Of a stretch of DNA of 64,000 bases, positions 23,090 through 35,158 are shown piece after piece. The notes below the pieces were generated by a model. The model searched no databases. It saw only the letters and a list, made by a program, of their open reading frames with translations, and had not been told where the DNA came from. Numbering within the stretch: the stretch's first letter is position 1; each line of letters opens with the position of its first letter. Both the position numbers and the translations under genes were made by a program. The DNA comes from Casuarina equisetifolia (lineage: Eukaryota; Streptophyta; Magnoliopsida; Fagales; Casuarinaceae): the NCBI GenBank assembly GCA_028551475.1, contig CM052355.1, forward strand, positions 22,843,580 to 22,907,579. Direction: 5' to 3'.

Positions 23090-24175
23090 AGTAATAAAAC
23101 ATATTATTTTATAAGTAGGATTTTAATAATTTCCTTAGCAATATGAGACACATTTGTTATATTTTAACATGTCCCTTCACTATGATGGTCAAATTATCAT
23201 AATATCATGGTACTTTATTATGTGGACAATGTGTGACCTCCAACCAATACAAATTCATAAGGGTGTTTAGAAGAATCTTGGCTTTGATATTATGTAAAGA
23301 GAAATCTTAATATTTAATAGCCTTCTTCTTCCTTGGTCTACCTATGATGGTTTATTGCAAATTTGAACTACTCCAAGCACTTAACAAAATTGTAAAACAA
23401 TATAAATCAAGAACAACACATACTTATGAGCAAAATAAACACACATTATATGGTAATTTGTATATAAGGGCGACTAGACCTCTTGTTTCACTTCTTTGGA
23501 GGAAGAACGAACCTTAAATACAAAGTTAAGGGATTTCAACAATTTGCCTTTCATCCTTTTTTGCAAGGCATGAAAGGGGTTCCATAGTGATTACATTATT
23601 CTAACCATAAACTATATTAAAAGTGGGTATTATTTTACATTAAAAGTGAAAGGATAAGCCCTTAGTCTTATAAGTAATGAAAAATTTTCACTTAATGTTT
23701 TAAGGTTTTGGAATGAATCTTTATACTCTAATATAGTATCAGAACTATGTTAAAAGTGAGTATTATTTTATATCGAAAGTGAAAGAATAAGCCCTTGACC
23801 TTATAAGTGATGAAATTTCTCCACCTAATACTTTGAGGTTTTAAGATGAATCCTTATACTATGATAAAGGGTTATATGCATGACTTTAATAATTTCCTTA
23901 GCAATATGAAACACATTTGTTACATTTTAACATGTCTTTTCACTATGATGGTTGAATTATTTGGACATTATGGTACTTTGTTATGCAAACAATGTGTAAC
24001 CTTTAACCAATACGAATTCATAAAGGTGTTAAGAATAATCTTGGCTTTGATGTTATATTAAGAGAAAACTTAATATTTAATAGGAATCTTCGTGCCATTA
24101 GGTGGCCTTCTTCTTCCTTGGTCTACCTATGATGGTTTGCTGCAAATTTGAACAACTCCAAGCACCCTAACAAAA
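23090..24175 (+). repeat. TRIM-like noncoding repeat cluster
   Basis: About 300 bp at 23110-23395 recurs diverged at 23880-24175 (TTTAATAATTTCCTTAGCAATATG at the start; GGTCTACCTATGATGGTTT near the end). Between them about 120 bp at 23610-23725 recurs at 23745-23865. Units contain CTTGGCTTTGATATTATG, which resembles the reverse complement of the initiator-tRNA primer site (GGCTCTGATACCA). This suggests tiny non-coding LTR elements (TRIMs) in mixed array. No protein coding was seen. The same motif set recurs at 45.69-46.11 kb. Confidence 0.6.
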
Positions 24176-24799
24176 TTTCAACAATCAAGATTTTTTTTTC
24201 TACCAATTATGATTAGGGAAGTGCTTTTGAAGGTCTATGATTTCGTGCAAGTGTCACAAACCTAGTTGCAATAATGTTTTTCTCTTCAACAAGGGAAAAA
24301 GACTAGTTCTAGGTCAAGGGATTGCAAAGAGTTACAAGTTCAATTTGATCCCTTAGTGTAGAAGCTAAATAATAGTGATACGTAATTCAAGTACTCGTTT
24401 AGCTATCAAGAAATACAAATATTTCTCAAAAATCTTCAAATGTTATTCTTCAATGTTCCAAAGTAGCCAACCAAGACATATCAAGTACAAACATGTTGCC
24501 ATACAACCAATCAATATATGTTAAAAGAATAGTTAGCATGAACAACGTGAACATATATTTTAGCAACTTAAAGTGTGTGTAAAGATATGTAAGTGCACAC
24601 AAGGATGAAAAATGTTCACTCGTCTTCAAGCCGTGAGCACTAATAATGGAGTTGAGTAGAGACTACACGAACTAAGATGATTTTGTGAATCAATTCGTTA
24701 ACCCAATAAAAACCCTAAAATAGACAAAGAACACTTAGAAAAGTAATTTCTTGATTTGATAATTTTCCAAGCAATATGATTACAGATTTATATGAGAAG
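24176..24799. other. AT-rich stretch without recognised features
   Basis: No open frame, LTR edge or repeat with a partner in the window could be supported. It may include the diverged left part of the LTR that is clear from about 24800. Confidence 0.4.
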
Positions 24800-25239
24800 T
24801 AATCCTAAGTAAATAAGGCAAACAATGAATTCATGGCAATCAGAATTGATAATGATTTACCATAAATCTACAAAAGAATTTCCAGAGTAAAGGAAAGCAT
24901 TTGAAAATATAAATTCAAACCAAAAATTAATGAGGAATGACATGATGCGATTTCTTGATTTTGTTGTAACTATTGTGAAGACCTTTTCTAGATTCAATAG
25001 CTTTTCTTTTTTATTCATTTACTTGCCGTTGGTGGAGGAATTTTGGCATGATTTTCACGTAGATAGATGAGCATGAGATCAAGGAAAACACATGTTTTAT
25101 ACGTGCATGTCTTATTTTCCATCAAGGTGATGTGTGCTCTAGGGCTAATTTGTTAAGTTTTTTGGCTTGGCCTTGACATGTGTAGGTAATTTGGCATAGG
25201 TACTGACATGGCAAAGGTCCAAATCCTTTGATTTTAACA
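24800..25239 (-). repeat. 3' LTR (clear part) of the deleted copia
   Basis: It aligns with 27975-28432 with frequent substitutions and small indels, indicating considerable age. The plus-strand end, CCTTTGATTTTAACA, is followed by the polypurine tract complement TCTCCCTTGCA. Its left limit is not clear. Confidence 0.65.
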
Positions 25240-25549
25240 TCTCCCTTGCATGTTGATGTGTCATTATGAGTTGTTAGCTTGTTCTATAGTGTCTTAAATC
25301 TTGAGGATGAAAGACTTTTGATGAGGACATTTATTGTTTGATCAATAGATGAAATGAAATGGATAAGGAGCTTCTTTGTTTTGATACATTCATGTAAGGA
25401 ATGGAAAAAAAACTTTAACATGTTTTATTCTTACATAGAAAATTGGATTTGTTAAGAGGTATAAAGCTGATAATTGATCGCACTAAAGTGTTGGCATTTA
25501 AGGAAAATGAATGTGTAGATCTTGTAATAAAGCTTTAGTCTAAATGATT

Positions 25550-26700
25550 TCTATAGTTGTCTACAAGACTTTTGGATTTAGCTTTTAAGCTTAAATTGGC
25601 AATTGTCTTTCATTTTCAAGAATTTCAAAAAATTGGATTTTCTCCAAGAAAGATGCAATATCCACTTATGGATTTTCAATCATCTTGGTTTCCTACTCAA
25701 CCAACATTAGAAAAAGGAGTTAGGAGTATATGTGTCTTTTTTCTTACTTATATTCCATACCTTAGGTATCAACAAGAAAGTGAAGAATACACTTTATAGA
25801 AGTCCAATAAGTTATGGTTGCTTTGTGCATATATTGACATATGGTATTAACCATGTGAGATATATTTGGTCTAGTCATTGTTAAGTATTGTAGTGATCCC
25901 ATTGCGCTACAGTAGTGGATTAGATCTAGATATTTTTCACTGTCATTGATAGATGGGGGTTGAGTTGTTATGCTTGGTGTCAAGATACCATGGCCTTCAT
26001 CCATTTTGGCCTATAAAAGTATTTTATGGGCAAATTGGGCTTGGTGGAACAAACGGCCATCTTTTAAATGTTACACTTTAATTCCTAGGAAATAGTGTAA
26101 ATTTTCTAAATCTTTGATATCAAATTCATTTTGTAATTAGCCTAGTATTTGTGAAAGAGTTGCCATTTTACTTCCTATAAAAATAATGTCATTAGTATAG
26201 CCCAAAATAAAGACATTATATGTTGATTTATGTAGAGTAAATAATGATGTATTTGCCTTGGAAATTGTAAAACAAAGTTTTTTTTTGAAGAAATTGAAAA
26301 AGATGATTATTCTTTGCACATGGAGCTTGTTTGAGTCCATATAATGTTCATTTTAGATTACATACCCATTGGGCTTTATTTTTATCAAGAAACCCTTCTA
26401 GTTGAGTCATATATACTTCTTCATATAAGTTGCTATCAAGAAAGGCATTTTTAACATCATGGACTAAATCATTGATGAAACCCTTTGTGTAGGCATGCCC
26501 AATTATAATATGTGACATAATAGATTTGGCAACAGAACTAAATGTATTTATGCAGTCGATGCCAAGTCATTAATGAAACCTTTTTGCTATAAGTTGTGCT
26601 TTGTAGTGTTCAAGGGTACCATATTATTTTAATTTGATTTTGTAAGCTCATTTACACCCTATTGGAATGATGTTTGATGTTTTGTGAATCTTGAAACACA
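25550..26700 (-). pseudogene. Copia RT and RNase H pseudogene
   Basis: RT starts near 26690 on the minus strand with decayed fragments of the usual palm blocks, including NEHYMDSNKLHV where the family has an LYGLKQAP-type motif. At 26137-26340 the catalytic box reads YTNDIIF, where YVDD is expected, so one catalytic Asp has become Asn. At 25762-26004 is the post-RT block (YLTMTRPNISH..N). RNase H follows near 25560-25760 with a SISGYCIFLGENP block. Stops occur throughout. The plus-strand frame 25557-25799 is only its antisense. Confidence 0.8.
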
Positions 26701-26879
26701 ATAAAGTTTTGTTTATATTTAGAACAACTAAATTATTAGAAACATTTAAATTTTTAGAATTTGTTAAATTACTTGTTTAGGTTATAGGTAGGTCCATTCT
26801 TTCTTGTACTATGATATGTTGATCTCCATCATAGTTAAGCATGATTTCAAGCCCAAAATTATTGGGAGTAATATGGTTT

Positions 26880-27699
26880 ATGGCCTTAAAATTCGGAAAC
26901 CAATTCATTTTGAGGTTTATTTGTTGTTGGGCATGTGTAGTAAAATTGGCATGATGGGGGGCTTATCCAGAGGTTAATATGCTATTATTAGGCCTAGTAG
27001 TAGGAAGGTTGTACCTAAAATGGCATTTCCATGCATGGTGGCTAGCTTTTTTGCAAATCTAGTAAACAAGGTTGTTTTGGCAGTGGTATAGGCTTGGAGG
27101 TAGCACCCACTAGAGCTAGCCCCAGGCATATGATGTTATAGGTCCATTTGTGGCAGCTTGTGGCAGCTTGTGGTGGTGTAGAGAGGAGTGGTTAAGCAAG
27201 GAGGTCATAGGGAGTTTACGACAATTGGATTGCCAATAATGGTACTATCGACATTGAAGGTGGCATTAGGCATCATTTGCTTAGCCAAATCAAGGTGGGC
27301 TTCTTATGTGAGAAGAAGTCCACGCAGAATTTCTAGTGGTAGAGCAACAATGCGGGTATGCATCACGACTATAGAGCTTAGACCGGTGTATGGCATCCCT
27401 AGGCCATGGAAATCCTATGTGAAATAATCATTCTCCACCATAAGTTTGCCAGCAATTACTTGTTGGTCAGAAATTGTATCAGTTTCTTGAGGAATTCTGT
27501 CACCATACAATGACCCTTGGTGGCAGTTTGGAAGGGGAGGAAAAGGGAAAAAATGAGGGTGAAGCTATGCGCCTAGAACTCCACCAACAAAACCTTCTAA
27601 TTTTCCACTAACACTATGTGTTTTGCTATGATCGTAATGATAGTGTTAAAGCTGGTTTTCAAAATCCAACCCTAAGGCATTTGGTCTCTGATATGCCAA
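26880..27699 (-). pseudogene. Gag region remnant of the deleted copia
   Basis: Minus-strand translation shows a disrupted gag tail with GLGMPYTGLSSIVVMHTR and a decayed Cys/His region near 27.05 kb. There is no continuous frame. It joins directly to RT, so protease and integrase were lost by deletion. Domain identity is weak and rests on position between the primer site and RT. Confidence 0.4.
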
Positions 27700-28432
27700 T
27701 CCTAATACACTGTATTGGAAACTCTATGGATGGCACCATTTTCATCACTTGTAGTGATGAATTTTGACAAGCAAGGGAAGGATTCATGAAGGACTCTAAG
27801 TAGCCCACTTGCCAATATGTAAGGCTGAATGCAAGCCTTCCAAAGGAGAAACTTGCTACCTTCTAAGCAGATACCAACTATGGGTATGGATTAATTTACA
27901 AGTGATGGTGGCAAAATAACATGTGTGGCAGGGTGTATATTGGTGGTTTATGTCATTTTAGTGAATGGATCAAAAACAAGAAATCCTAGATAAATAAGCC
28001 AAATAACAAACTCCTGACAATCAAAATTGATAATGATTTACCATGAATTTACAAAAGAACTTTTAGAAAAAAAGAAAAAAGAAAGCATTTGAAAATATAA
28101 ACTGAAACCAAAATTGATAAGGAATGAATTGATGGTATTTCCTAATTTTGTTGTACTCGTTGTGAAGACTTTTCCAAAATCAATAGCTTTCCTTTTTAAT
28201 TCATTTGCTTGTTGTTGGTGGAGGAATTCTACACATGATTTGTGCCCCATAAAAATGGGCATAAGGTCGAGGATGATGTGCATGTTTTACACTCATGCAT
28301 CTTATTTTCCATTAAGCTTATGTGTGCACTAGGGCTAATGTGTTTAGGTCTTGATGACTTGGCCTTAACACATGTAGGTGATATGGCATGAGTGCTTACA
28401 TGGCAAAGATCTAAATCCTTTGATTTCAACCA
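27700..28432 (-). repeat. 5' LTR of the deleted copia (approximate)
   Basis: The right 458 bp align with the other LTR. The left limit is put at the primer-like site near 27700. The right end, TTTGATTTCAACCA, corresponds to TTTGATTTTAACA of the other copy. Confidence 0.55.
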
Positions 28433-28611
28433 ATACTAATGCTTATCATAACACCTTTGCAAAATATAAATTTATAAATTAACCTTGAAGTCCATAAAAG
28501 CCCCTAGATATTATAGGGTTCATAAATTTGGGCTCATCAAATGGTCTTAATCTAAAGCATTTTTTTAAGACCTATAACATGTGTCTTAAAGAGGGGGCAC
28601 ATTACTTATGT

Positions 28612-29247
28612 TACACCTTAAATGCATCATTCAACTGGGGTTGGAAGGGAGAAGAAAAAGGAAAAGAAGAGAACAATCATCGGTAACCATCCACGATCTA
28701 GAGAGAAGAAAATAGTTCAGCTTAGTTTAGTCGTAAAGTATTGGTATTTTTTCATAGTTGATAATTTAGTGTAAGGCAGTGTAGATAATAGTTGAAATGT
28801 AGTTCACTGTTAATTTTCCTCGTTGTAATTTGTGCTGTAATTTGTGTAGCCTTCAAACAATTAGTTGTATGTAACTAGAACATGCTTGGTTTTATAGGGA
28901 GTTATTTGTTTCTTTACTAATTTGTGAGTGATGTGGTTAGCAAAATCATTAGTCTTAACAATAGTATTAGAGACATTGATTTGGTGTCTAAGAAAGGAAA
29001 CATTCTACTGATAAGGAGCAATATGTCCTCTATAAACAATAGGGATTGGGAATGTAAAGGCATTGAGAATTAAACTTGTATTTCAGTTGTACCTTTGGCT
29101 TCAGCCAAGTAGTAAAATCCTTTTCCAACTTTCACTCTTTTTCTATCCATTTGGTTACTAAGATTCCATCATTGGTAATCAAAAGAAGAAGCATAGTGCT
29201 TTTCCTTATGGCTCCAACCACTAGATCCATGTTGCAAGTTCTCAACA
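28612..29247 (+). repeat. 5' LTR of a truncated gypsy element
   Basis: It starts TGTTACACC and ends near CTCAACA, followed after three bases by a perfect initiator tRNA-Met primer site (TGGTATCAGAGCC, 29251-29263). A purine run, AAAGAGGGGGCAC, precedes it at 28591-28603. No second copy exists in the window, so its left end is inferred from the TG start. Confidence 0.55.
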
Positions 29248-29263
29248 ATGTGGTATCAGAGCC

Positions 29264-30790
29264 ATCCAATCCACTATGGATAAATAGCCACTGGGAATGT
29301 TGTGAGGTTGAGATGAAAAAATGAGATGCTGAGAGAGATGCCCATTTCAATTAGAAATTTGGTGAGTTATTTGATTCCATTCAATAAATATCTATCTAGC
29401 AAAATATTCCTAGCAATTCCAGCAAAAACCACCACCAAGAAGAGGAAACTAATTCTGGCAATATGCGACACTTTAAGGTTGGTACTAGTTCAAGATGGCG
29501 ATATTGGGGGCAACAAATTGATTTTCCTAGATATTCTAGCCAAGATGTTCCTTCCGATTGGATTTCCCAAGCAAAACAATTTTTTTTATTTTCATAATGT
29601 CCTAGAATTAGAAAAGGTGTGGTGTGCTTCGTGGAATTTGGAACAAAATGCACAAATCTGGTTCTAGCTTTTGAAACGGGAATTTTGGGGTCAAGACTTT
29701 TCATGGGAGCTACTAGTCAAAGAAATCACCAATCAATTTGGTTCTACTGATTTCCAGAGCCACTTTGGAGCAATGATTTAATTATGTCAAATCAGATCAG
29801 TAGATATACTACAAAAAATTTTCTAAATTTCTCCTTCGAGCTAGTGATTTATCACAAGAACAACAAATTACTTGTTTTGTTATCAAGACTTAAGGAGGCT
29901 ATCTACATTGATGTCCAAGCTTGCCGTCCATCCTTGGTTTCCATGGCAAATGGTCTAGCAAAGTTGTATGAGATCCGCCACAAGCCCCTTAAAGCACTTC
30001 TGGCTATTAAGACCTTTGAACCATCGAGCTTTATGACTAATAGGACCTACTTACCTATTAAACATCTAACTCTGATGGAAATGGCAAATTAGAAAGCGCA
30101 TGGCCTTTGTTTCCACTATAATGCCAAGTTCTATTTGGGTCATAAGTGCAAACAAATGTTTATTCTAGAAGGCACGTGGTTCTTAGAGCATGATGAAGAA
30201 AAATTATTGGACATTCACCGTTTAATTGGTTTTCTCAATAGAAGAAGCTTCTCTTGCCCCACCTAATTAGGCTCTGCACCTTACACTCTACCCTCTCCAT
30301 TTCACATTAAAGGACAGTTTCATTAGATGTTACAAGACCTGAAAAAAAAAAAGTAGAAATTTCACTCAATGCCATTTATGGCATTGAGACACCTCGCATA
30401 ATAAGAATAATTGAAGAGATTGGAAACCAGAAAACTCGGGTAAATATTATGATAGATTCTAGAAGCTCTTGTAGTTTTATGGATTCTCACATAGCTAAAA
30501 CATTTGACTCTAAATAAGAAATCATAAATGAAGGTAATGGTGGCTAATGGTGAAAGTTTGACAAGTACTAATCAATGCAATAATGTTCGAGTTTCTCTCC
30601 AAGGAGTCTCGTTTCATCTTGATTTCTTTCTCCTACCTTTACGAGGTGTTGATGTCGTGTTAGGAGTACAATGGTTTCATACTCTCGGGCTTGTGCTTTG
30701 GGATTTTGAGAAGCTTAGAATGGATTTTTTTGTTAAAGGGCACTAGGTGACATTACATGGTAGGACCACACCATCAAATCACCTTATTGG
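29264..30790 (+). pseudogene. Gypsy gag-protease remnant (Reina-like)
   Basis: After the primer site come gag fragments. The frame at 29784-30092 contains LLSRLKEAIYIDVQACRPSL, a capsid block also seen in the 20-21 kb element. Near 30100-30180 is a zinc knuckle (NAKFYLGHKCKQMF). Protease begins near 30430 with IDSRSSCSFMDSH and continues at 30528-30746 (FFLLPLRGVDVVLGVQWF). The catalytic D-S-G is D-S-R, the same change as in the 19.9-kb copy. The element ends abruptly near 30790 against an LTR fragment, so RT, RNase H, integrase and 3' LTR are missing. Confidence 0.8.
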
Positions 30791-30794
30791 TGAT

Positions 30795-31003
30795 ACACAA
30801 TCTCTTTCTTTTTGCTTGTTTTCTTTTCTATTCTTTTTTCATGGTTGTCTACCTATTTTTCTTCTTTTTCTTCTATTTTGGATTTGCTGCATAAAATAAC
30901 AAAAAATATATAAAAATAATTAAATGTAAATATAATTTAATCAAAATTATATTAAACATTACCTAAAATACTACTAATAACTCTATAAAATATAGAGTTA
31001 TCA
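30795..31003 (-). repeat. Truncated 3' LTR of the gag-only element
   Basis: It aligns with the right end of 12664-14351 (TTTGCTGCATAAAATAACAAA; ATATAGAGTTATCA end). About 1 kb or more of LTR is missing to its left. Confidence 0.75.
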
Positions 31004-31749
31004 AACGTCATCTTCTCCCACTTGGTTGCCATTTGTTAGGGTTACTACCTTTACGGTATTTGTAAGGCTTTTCTCCATATTGCTAGGCAAAGGACCCTCC
31101 TCTCTCTTTGAGATCATATTGATCAACTAACTCATATGCACCTTCAAATTTCTAATCGAAGCTTTTTGGTTTTGAAATCTTGTTTCATTGTTCCACATTA
31201 TCTTAGCGAATGTGTCCTCTAAATTAGGTTTCGTCTCTTTTGTTGCGCTCAATATCACTTCAGTGCTATTTATAAAGCGCTTTGTGTGTGGTGGTCATCT
31301 TATTGATCATGTCCTCCAAGTTAGGCTTTATCTCTTCTCTTTGTACGAATGTTGGTGGTGCTTGAATTTCATTTGGGTTACTCCATGAAAAATTTTAATG
31401 GTTGACTTATCCCGGATTGTACATGTTGGAGTAAGGATCATTTTGTGACCTATTCAAAATCCTAAAAAAATTAGCATATTTATTATATTGAGCATAAAGG
31501 TTACCTACTTTACATTCCATGCTCGCATGTCCTCCACCATAAAATTCACATTCTCTACTTTAAATTCTCACAACTAGAGTATTTAGGTTATCAATCTTCT
31601 TATTAAGCACTTCCAATTGTGTGCACATTATGATGAAGATATCTAGTTCATAGACCCCACTTGCTTGCTACATTGGTAGCCTCTTAGTAGACCACTGATA
31701 GCTATTGAATGTCATCTCTTCTAGAAAGTCATATGCCTCTTTTTTTGTT
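31004..31749 (-). pseudogene. Athila-like gag, C-terminal part
   Basis: Minus-strand reading from the copia junction gives a FLEEMTFNSYQWSTKR block. Next come a Cys/His motif (CEFYGGGHASMEC) and an ETRFQNQKASIRNLEVHMS block, then GPLPSNMEKS close to the 3' LTR. These are characteristic of gag of the Athila/Tat group, where pol normally follows. Here the LTR follows directly. Stops and frameshifts are present. The N-terminal half lies at 40574-41340, beyond the inserted copia. Confidence 0.8.
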
Positions 31750-31754
31750 TTGCT

Positions 31755-33520
31755 TGTTGGAAAATAGGATTTTACTGTGACTAAAAATATTTTTTGATAA
31801 ATATCAATTCTTAAAATACGTTTTTCTAAATGTGCAAAAAGAAAAACTAGAGGAAGTAAAAGGTGTACAAATTATAATATCAATTAATGATATTATAAAG
31901 TAACCGAGTTCCTACATTTCCTCATAAAATATATTCTTAAAGCTTTTGTGACATATATTAAAATAATTGAATATTTGAATATATTGATTATTTGATTATT
32001 TCCTTAAGAAATATAATATATTTGAATATATTTTATTTTAGGAATATGATACTTGGTTTGATGTAATTATAGGAACATGAGGGACATTAACTCTATCTTG
32101 ATATTAGTTCAAAGTCAATATATGAAATACACCAAAATATGAACTTTGTAAAAGATCATATTTTTGGACCTTGTTGATATTCGACCGTGTATATCTACTG
32201 GATATGTCATCACTGGACTGGACCCTTGCTGCTGGACTGAGATGATATGGTACAGCCTAAACTCAAGTCACCCGATCCCGCTCCTTGTTATGGTGTTGTC
32301 TTGACTATCATTGGAGCCTCCTTGTTACGGTGTCAGCTTGACTATCATTGGAGCCTCCTTGTTACAGTGTCGTCTTGACTATCATTAAAGCCTCCTTGTT
32401 ACAGTGTTGTCTTGACTATCATTGGAGCCTCCATGTTATAGTGTCGTCTTGACTATCATTAGAGCCTCCTTGTTACGGTGTCATCTTGACCATAGGTAAA
32501 GTCATTTGGCCATGACGTCGTCTCACTTAAGGAAGCACATAAGAGGCTTTTATCCTTTGACGAGGTTACCCTAGCCGTTAGCCACTCCACTTGTCCCCGA
32601 TGTTGTCTCTATTTCTCTCAAACATCGAAACCTTAATGGGAAGAATTTGGAGGAGACGGGCTGTCAGAACAGTCAAATTTTGAATCTGAAGACTGATATG
32701 AGGCTAATTTGATAGATAGCCTACTATTCCTAACGAGAAGAAGGCTATGGTTCAGGTTTGATTCGAAAAAAGGTCCTAGATTTGTTTCTATTTAAAGGAG
32801 ATGTGTGTGTGAAGATTTTCTCTTGATGATTGACATCTATTTGAAGCGTTCTCTTTGTGAAGAAAGCTTTTTAAGCTCACCTACTATTTGATTCGAGTTT
32901 GTTCATCTCTCGGTGATGGGTTCGGTGATATTTGATTATTTGCTTTAATCTTCGATTATATACTCAATCATAGCTTGTATAACATTATTTATATGCTGAT
33001 TTCACTTATAAACATTTACTGCACATAAATTTTGAGGAAAACCCAAAACCCTAATTTCTTCAAATTGGGGATTTCGTGATAGGAGCTTTGTATCTTGATA
33101 TATATGCTTAAATAGCTCCTCTGATTAGCAATATCCCATAAACTAGCATATTATTTGGGAATTTCCTACTGTATATGATCTTTTGATCATAATTTGTATT
33201 CAAACTTGAGAATTCCTTTAAGAAGGAATTATTTGGATTAGGGAGAACGTAATCTCCTAATCAGGTTGAGTAAAGGAGACTTCAATTGATTGGATTAAAA
33301 GAGAAAAGGGTGGACATAGGACTCTAAGATAGAGTGCCAAACCACTGTGGTAATTTGGGTGTTGATTCTCTTACTATTTACTTGCTTAAATAATTCTGTT
33401 TGCCTTCTTATTATCATATAAATTGTTAAATTAATTGACTGAATTTTTTTTTCATACAAATGTATAGTTTCGGTATAAGAACAATTCAACCCCCCTCTTA
33501 TTAAGCCATAAAACCCAACA
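31755..33520 (+). repeat. 5' LTR of the SIRE-like element
   Basis: It starts TGTTGGAAAATAGG and ends AAACCCAACA. A TATA-like CTATTTAAAG lies at 32788-32797. It holds six units of a 37-bp tandem repeat (32281-32502). Confidence 0.95.
32281..32502 (+). repeat. 37-bp minisatellite in the 5' LTR, six units
   Basis: The unit starts CTCCTTGTTACGGTGTCGTC and ends TTGACTATCATTGGAGC. The 3' LTR has four units at 39401-39548. Since both LTRs were identical at insertion, two units were gained or lost afterwards. Confidence 0.9.
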
Positions 33521-33582
33521 ATTTGAATCTAGAGCCAAGTTCTCTGATTAAAAGGATTAACATCCTAGAGTAGATCCATATT

Positions 33583-35113
33583 ATGGCTTCTGATAAAGGG
33601 TTAGATATTACGGGGTTTAATAAATCTCCCTTGTTTGATGACATTAATTTTAGGCATTGGAAACAATTAATGCAAGTCTTCATAATAGGCCAAGATCTAG
33701 AAGCTTGGCAAGTAATCAAGAAAAGTATTACATTATCCAAAACTGATGAATGGTCAAAAAATGAAGCTAAGTAATGGGGTTAAATGCTAAGTCCATGAAT
33801 ATGATCTATAGTGGTCTTAGAGCACATGAGTTTAACAAAGTGTCCTCTTGCACCACTAGTAAAGAAATTTGGAATAAGTTAGAGGTCATTAATGAAGGAA
33901 CTAAAAAGCTAAAGTCTTTTAAAGTTAATATGCTTACACATGACTATGAATTATTTGTTATGAAAGATTTTGAAACTATTAATGATATGTTTGGTAGATT
34001 CACTGAAATTATTTCTGAACTTAAATTGCTAGGAAAAACCTATACAAATGAGGAAATGGTAAGAAAAATGTTAATATCCCTACCTGAGAGTTGGGATCTT
34101 AAAAAGATGGCTATAAAAGAAGCTCATGACCTAGAGGTGCTAACCTTAGATGATTTACTAGGTTTTCTTCAAACTCATGAAATGCAGATTATGAGAAGAG
34201 AGAAAGAAAAGGAAAATAAGAGATCACTTGCACTTAAAGTAGAAGTTGAAAAGGCTAAAGAGGCTTAAACAAAAACATAGGGCAAAATAGGAGAAAAGAA
34301 TTAAATGAACCTAGGGAGAATGTGTGCTATGAATGCAAGAAACCAGGACATATCAAGATTGATTGTCCGATGATCAAGAAAAGAAACAGCAAGAATAAAA
34401 AGAAGGTGATGATTGTTGCCTGGGATGATGAGAACTCCTCATTTGATGAAGAAACTCAAGAAAAGGTTACACATCTATGCCTAACCGCAACAGCAACTCT
34501 TGAGGAAGAAAATAATGAGATAAATGATTTTAAAGTATTTTTTCAAATAAATTATGGATTAGAAACTACATTTTCTAATTTAGTTGAATATACAAATAAA
34601 TTAAAAGAAAATACAAAAAGTTAAAAGTAAAAAATAAATATGAAAAACAAGAACAGTTAACTTCTGTATAGAAAATTGACTTTATTGATAAACAAAGCAC
34701 AGAACTTATTGCATGTAAAGATGAAGCTAAAAAGAAAGATGCTTTGATTTCCTTGAATGATGATATTGTTATTTCTGCCAATGCATATATGAAATATGAT
34801 GCATGTATGAATGTATGAAAAACAAGGAAAATTTGAAAACATACAAATAGGAATAGAAACTTTATGTGGTGTCAGTGCATCCTCTAATATTGAAATACAT
34901 GCAGAAAATGATTCACATGTATGTGCTGAAAATCTTAAGAATAAAGTCCTTGAACTAGAAAAAGAAAACTGTGACTTGAAATCAAAACTTGATGCAAGCA
35001 ACTTGCTGTTAAAGAAATTTACAAATGATAGTTGCATGTTAGATAAAATTATAAATTCTCAAAGAGGTATATATGATAAGGCAGGACTAGGGTATAAATT
35101 GAATGATAAATAA
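33583..35113 (+). pseudogene. SIRE-like gag
   Basis: The gag start is the Met at 33583 (MASDKGLDITGFNKSPLFDD), about 60 bp after the LTR. A stop at 33772 splits it from 33774-34268, the UBN2 domain (EIWNKLEVINEGTKK, MFGRFTEIISELKLLG). A stop and frameshift near 34266 precede 34322-34624, with a full CCHC zinc knuckle (CYECKKPGHIKIDC) and the acidic WDDENSSFDEE tail. From 34811 to 35113 is a coiled-coil-like segment (ENLKNKVLELEKENCDLKSK). Gag would form the particle that holds the RNA. Confidence 0.9.
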
Positions 35114-35158
35114 AAATCATTCACTCATTTCTTTAACGAAAAAGAATGTTCAATTCCG

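Larger units (their letters stand above)
24800..28432 (-). mobile_element. Internally deleted Ty1/copia element
   Basis: About 440 bp at 24800-25239 and 27975-28432 align as LTRs (shared TTGATAATGATTTACCAT, AGAAAGCATTTGAAAATATAAA and GTTGGTGGAGGAATT). On the minus strand a purine tract, TGCAAGGGAGA (25240-25250), abuts the 3' LTR at TGTTAAAATC. A primer-site-like GGCATATCAGAGACC lies near 27685-27699, so the 5' LTR may start near 27700. Between them are RNase H (25550-25760), RT (25760-26700) and gag-like sequence (26880-27690). Integrase and protease are missing. All frames are broken. Confidence 0.7.

Noticed and set aside
27188-27427. 79-residue plus-strand open frame
   Set aside because: It lies antisense to the gag remnant of a minus-strand copia and matches no family.
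34575-35037. Minus-strand frames rich in Ser/Phe with membrane-like segments
   Set aside because: Antisense shadows of lysine-rich SIRE-like gag coiled-coil sequence.
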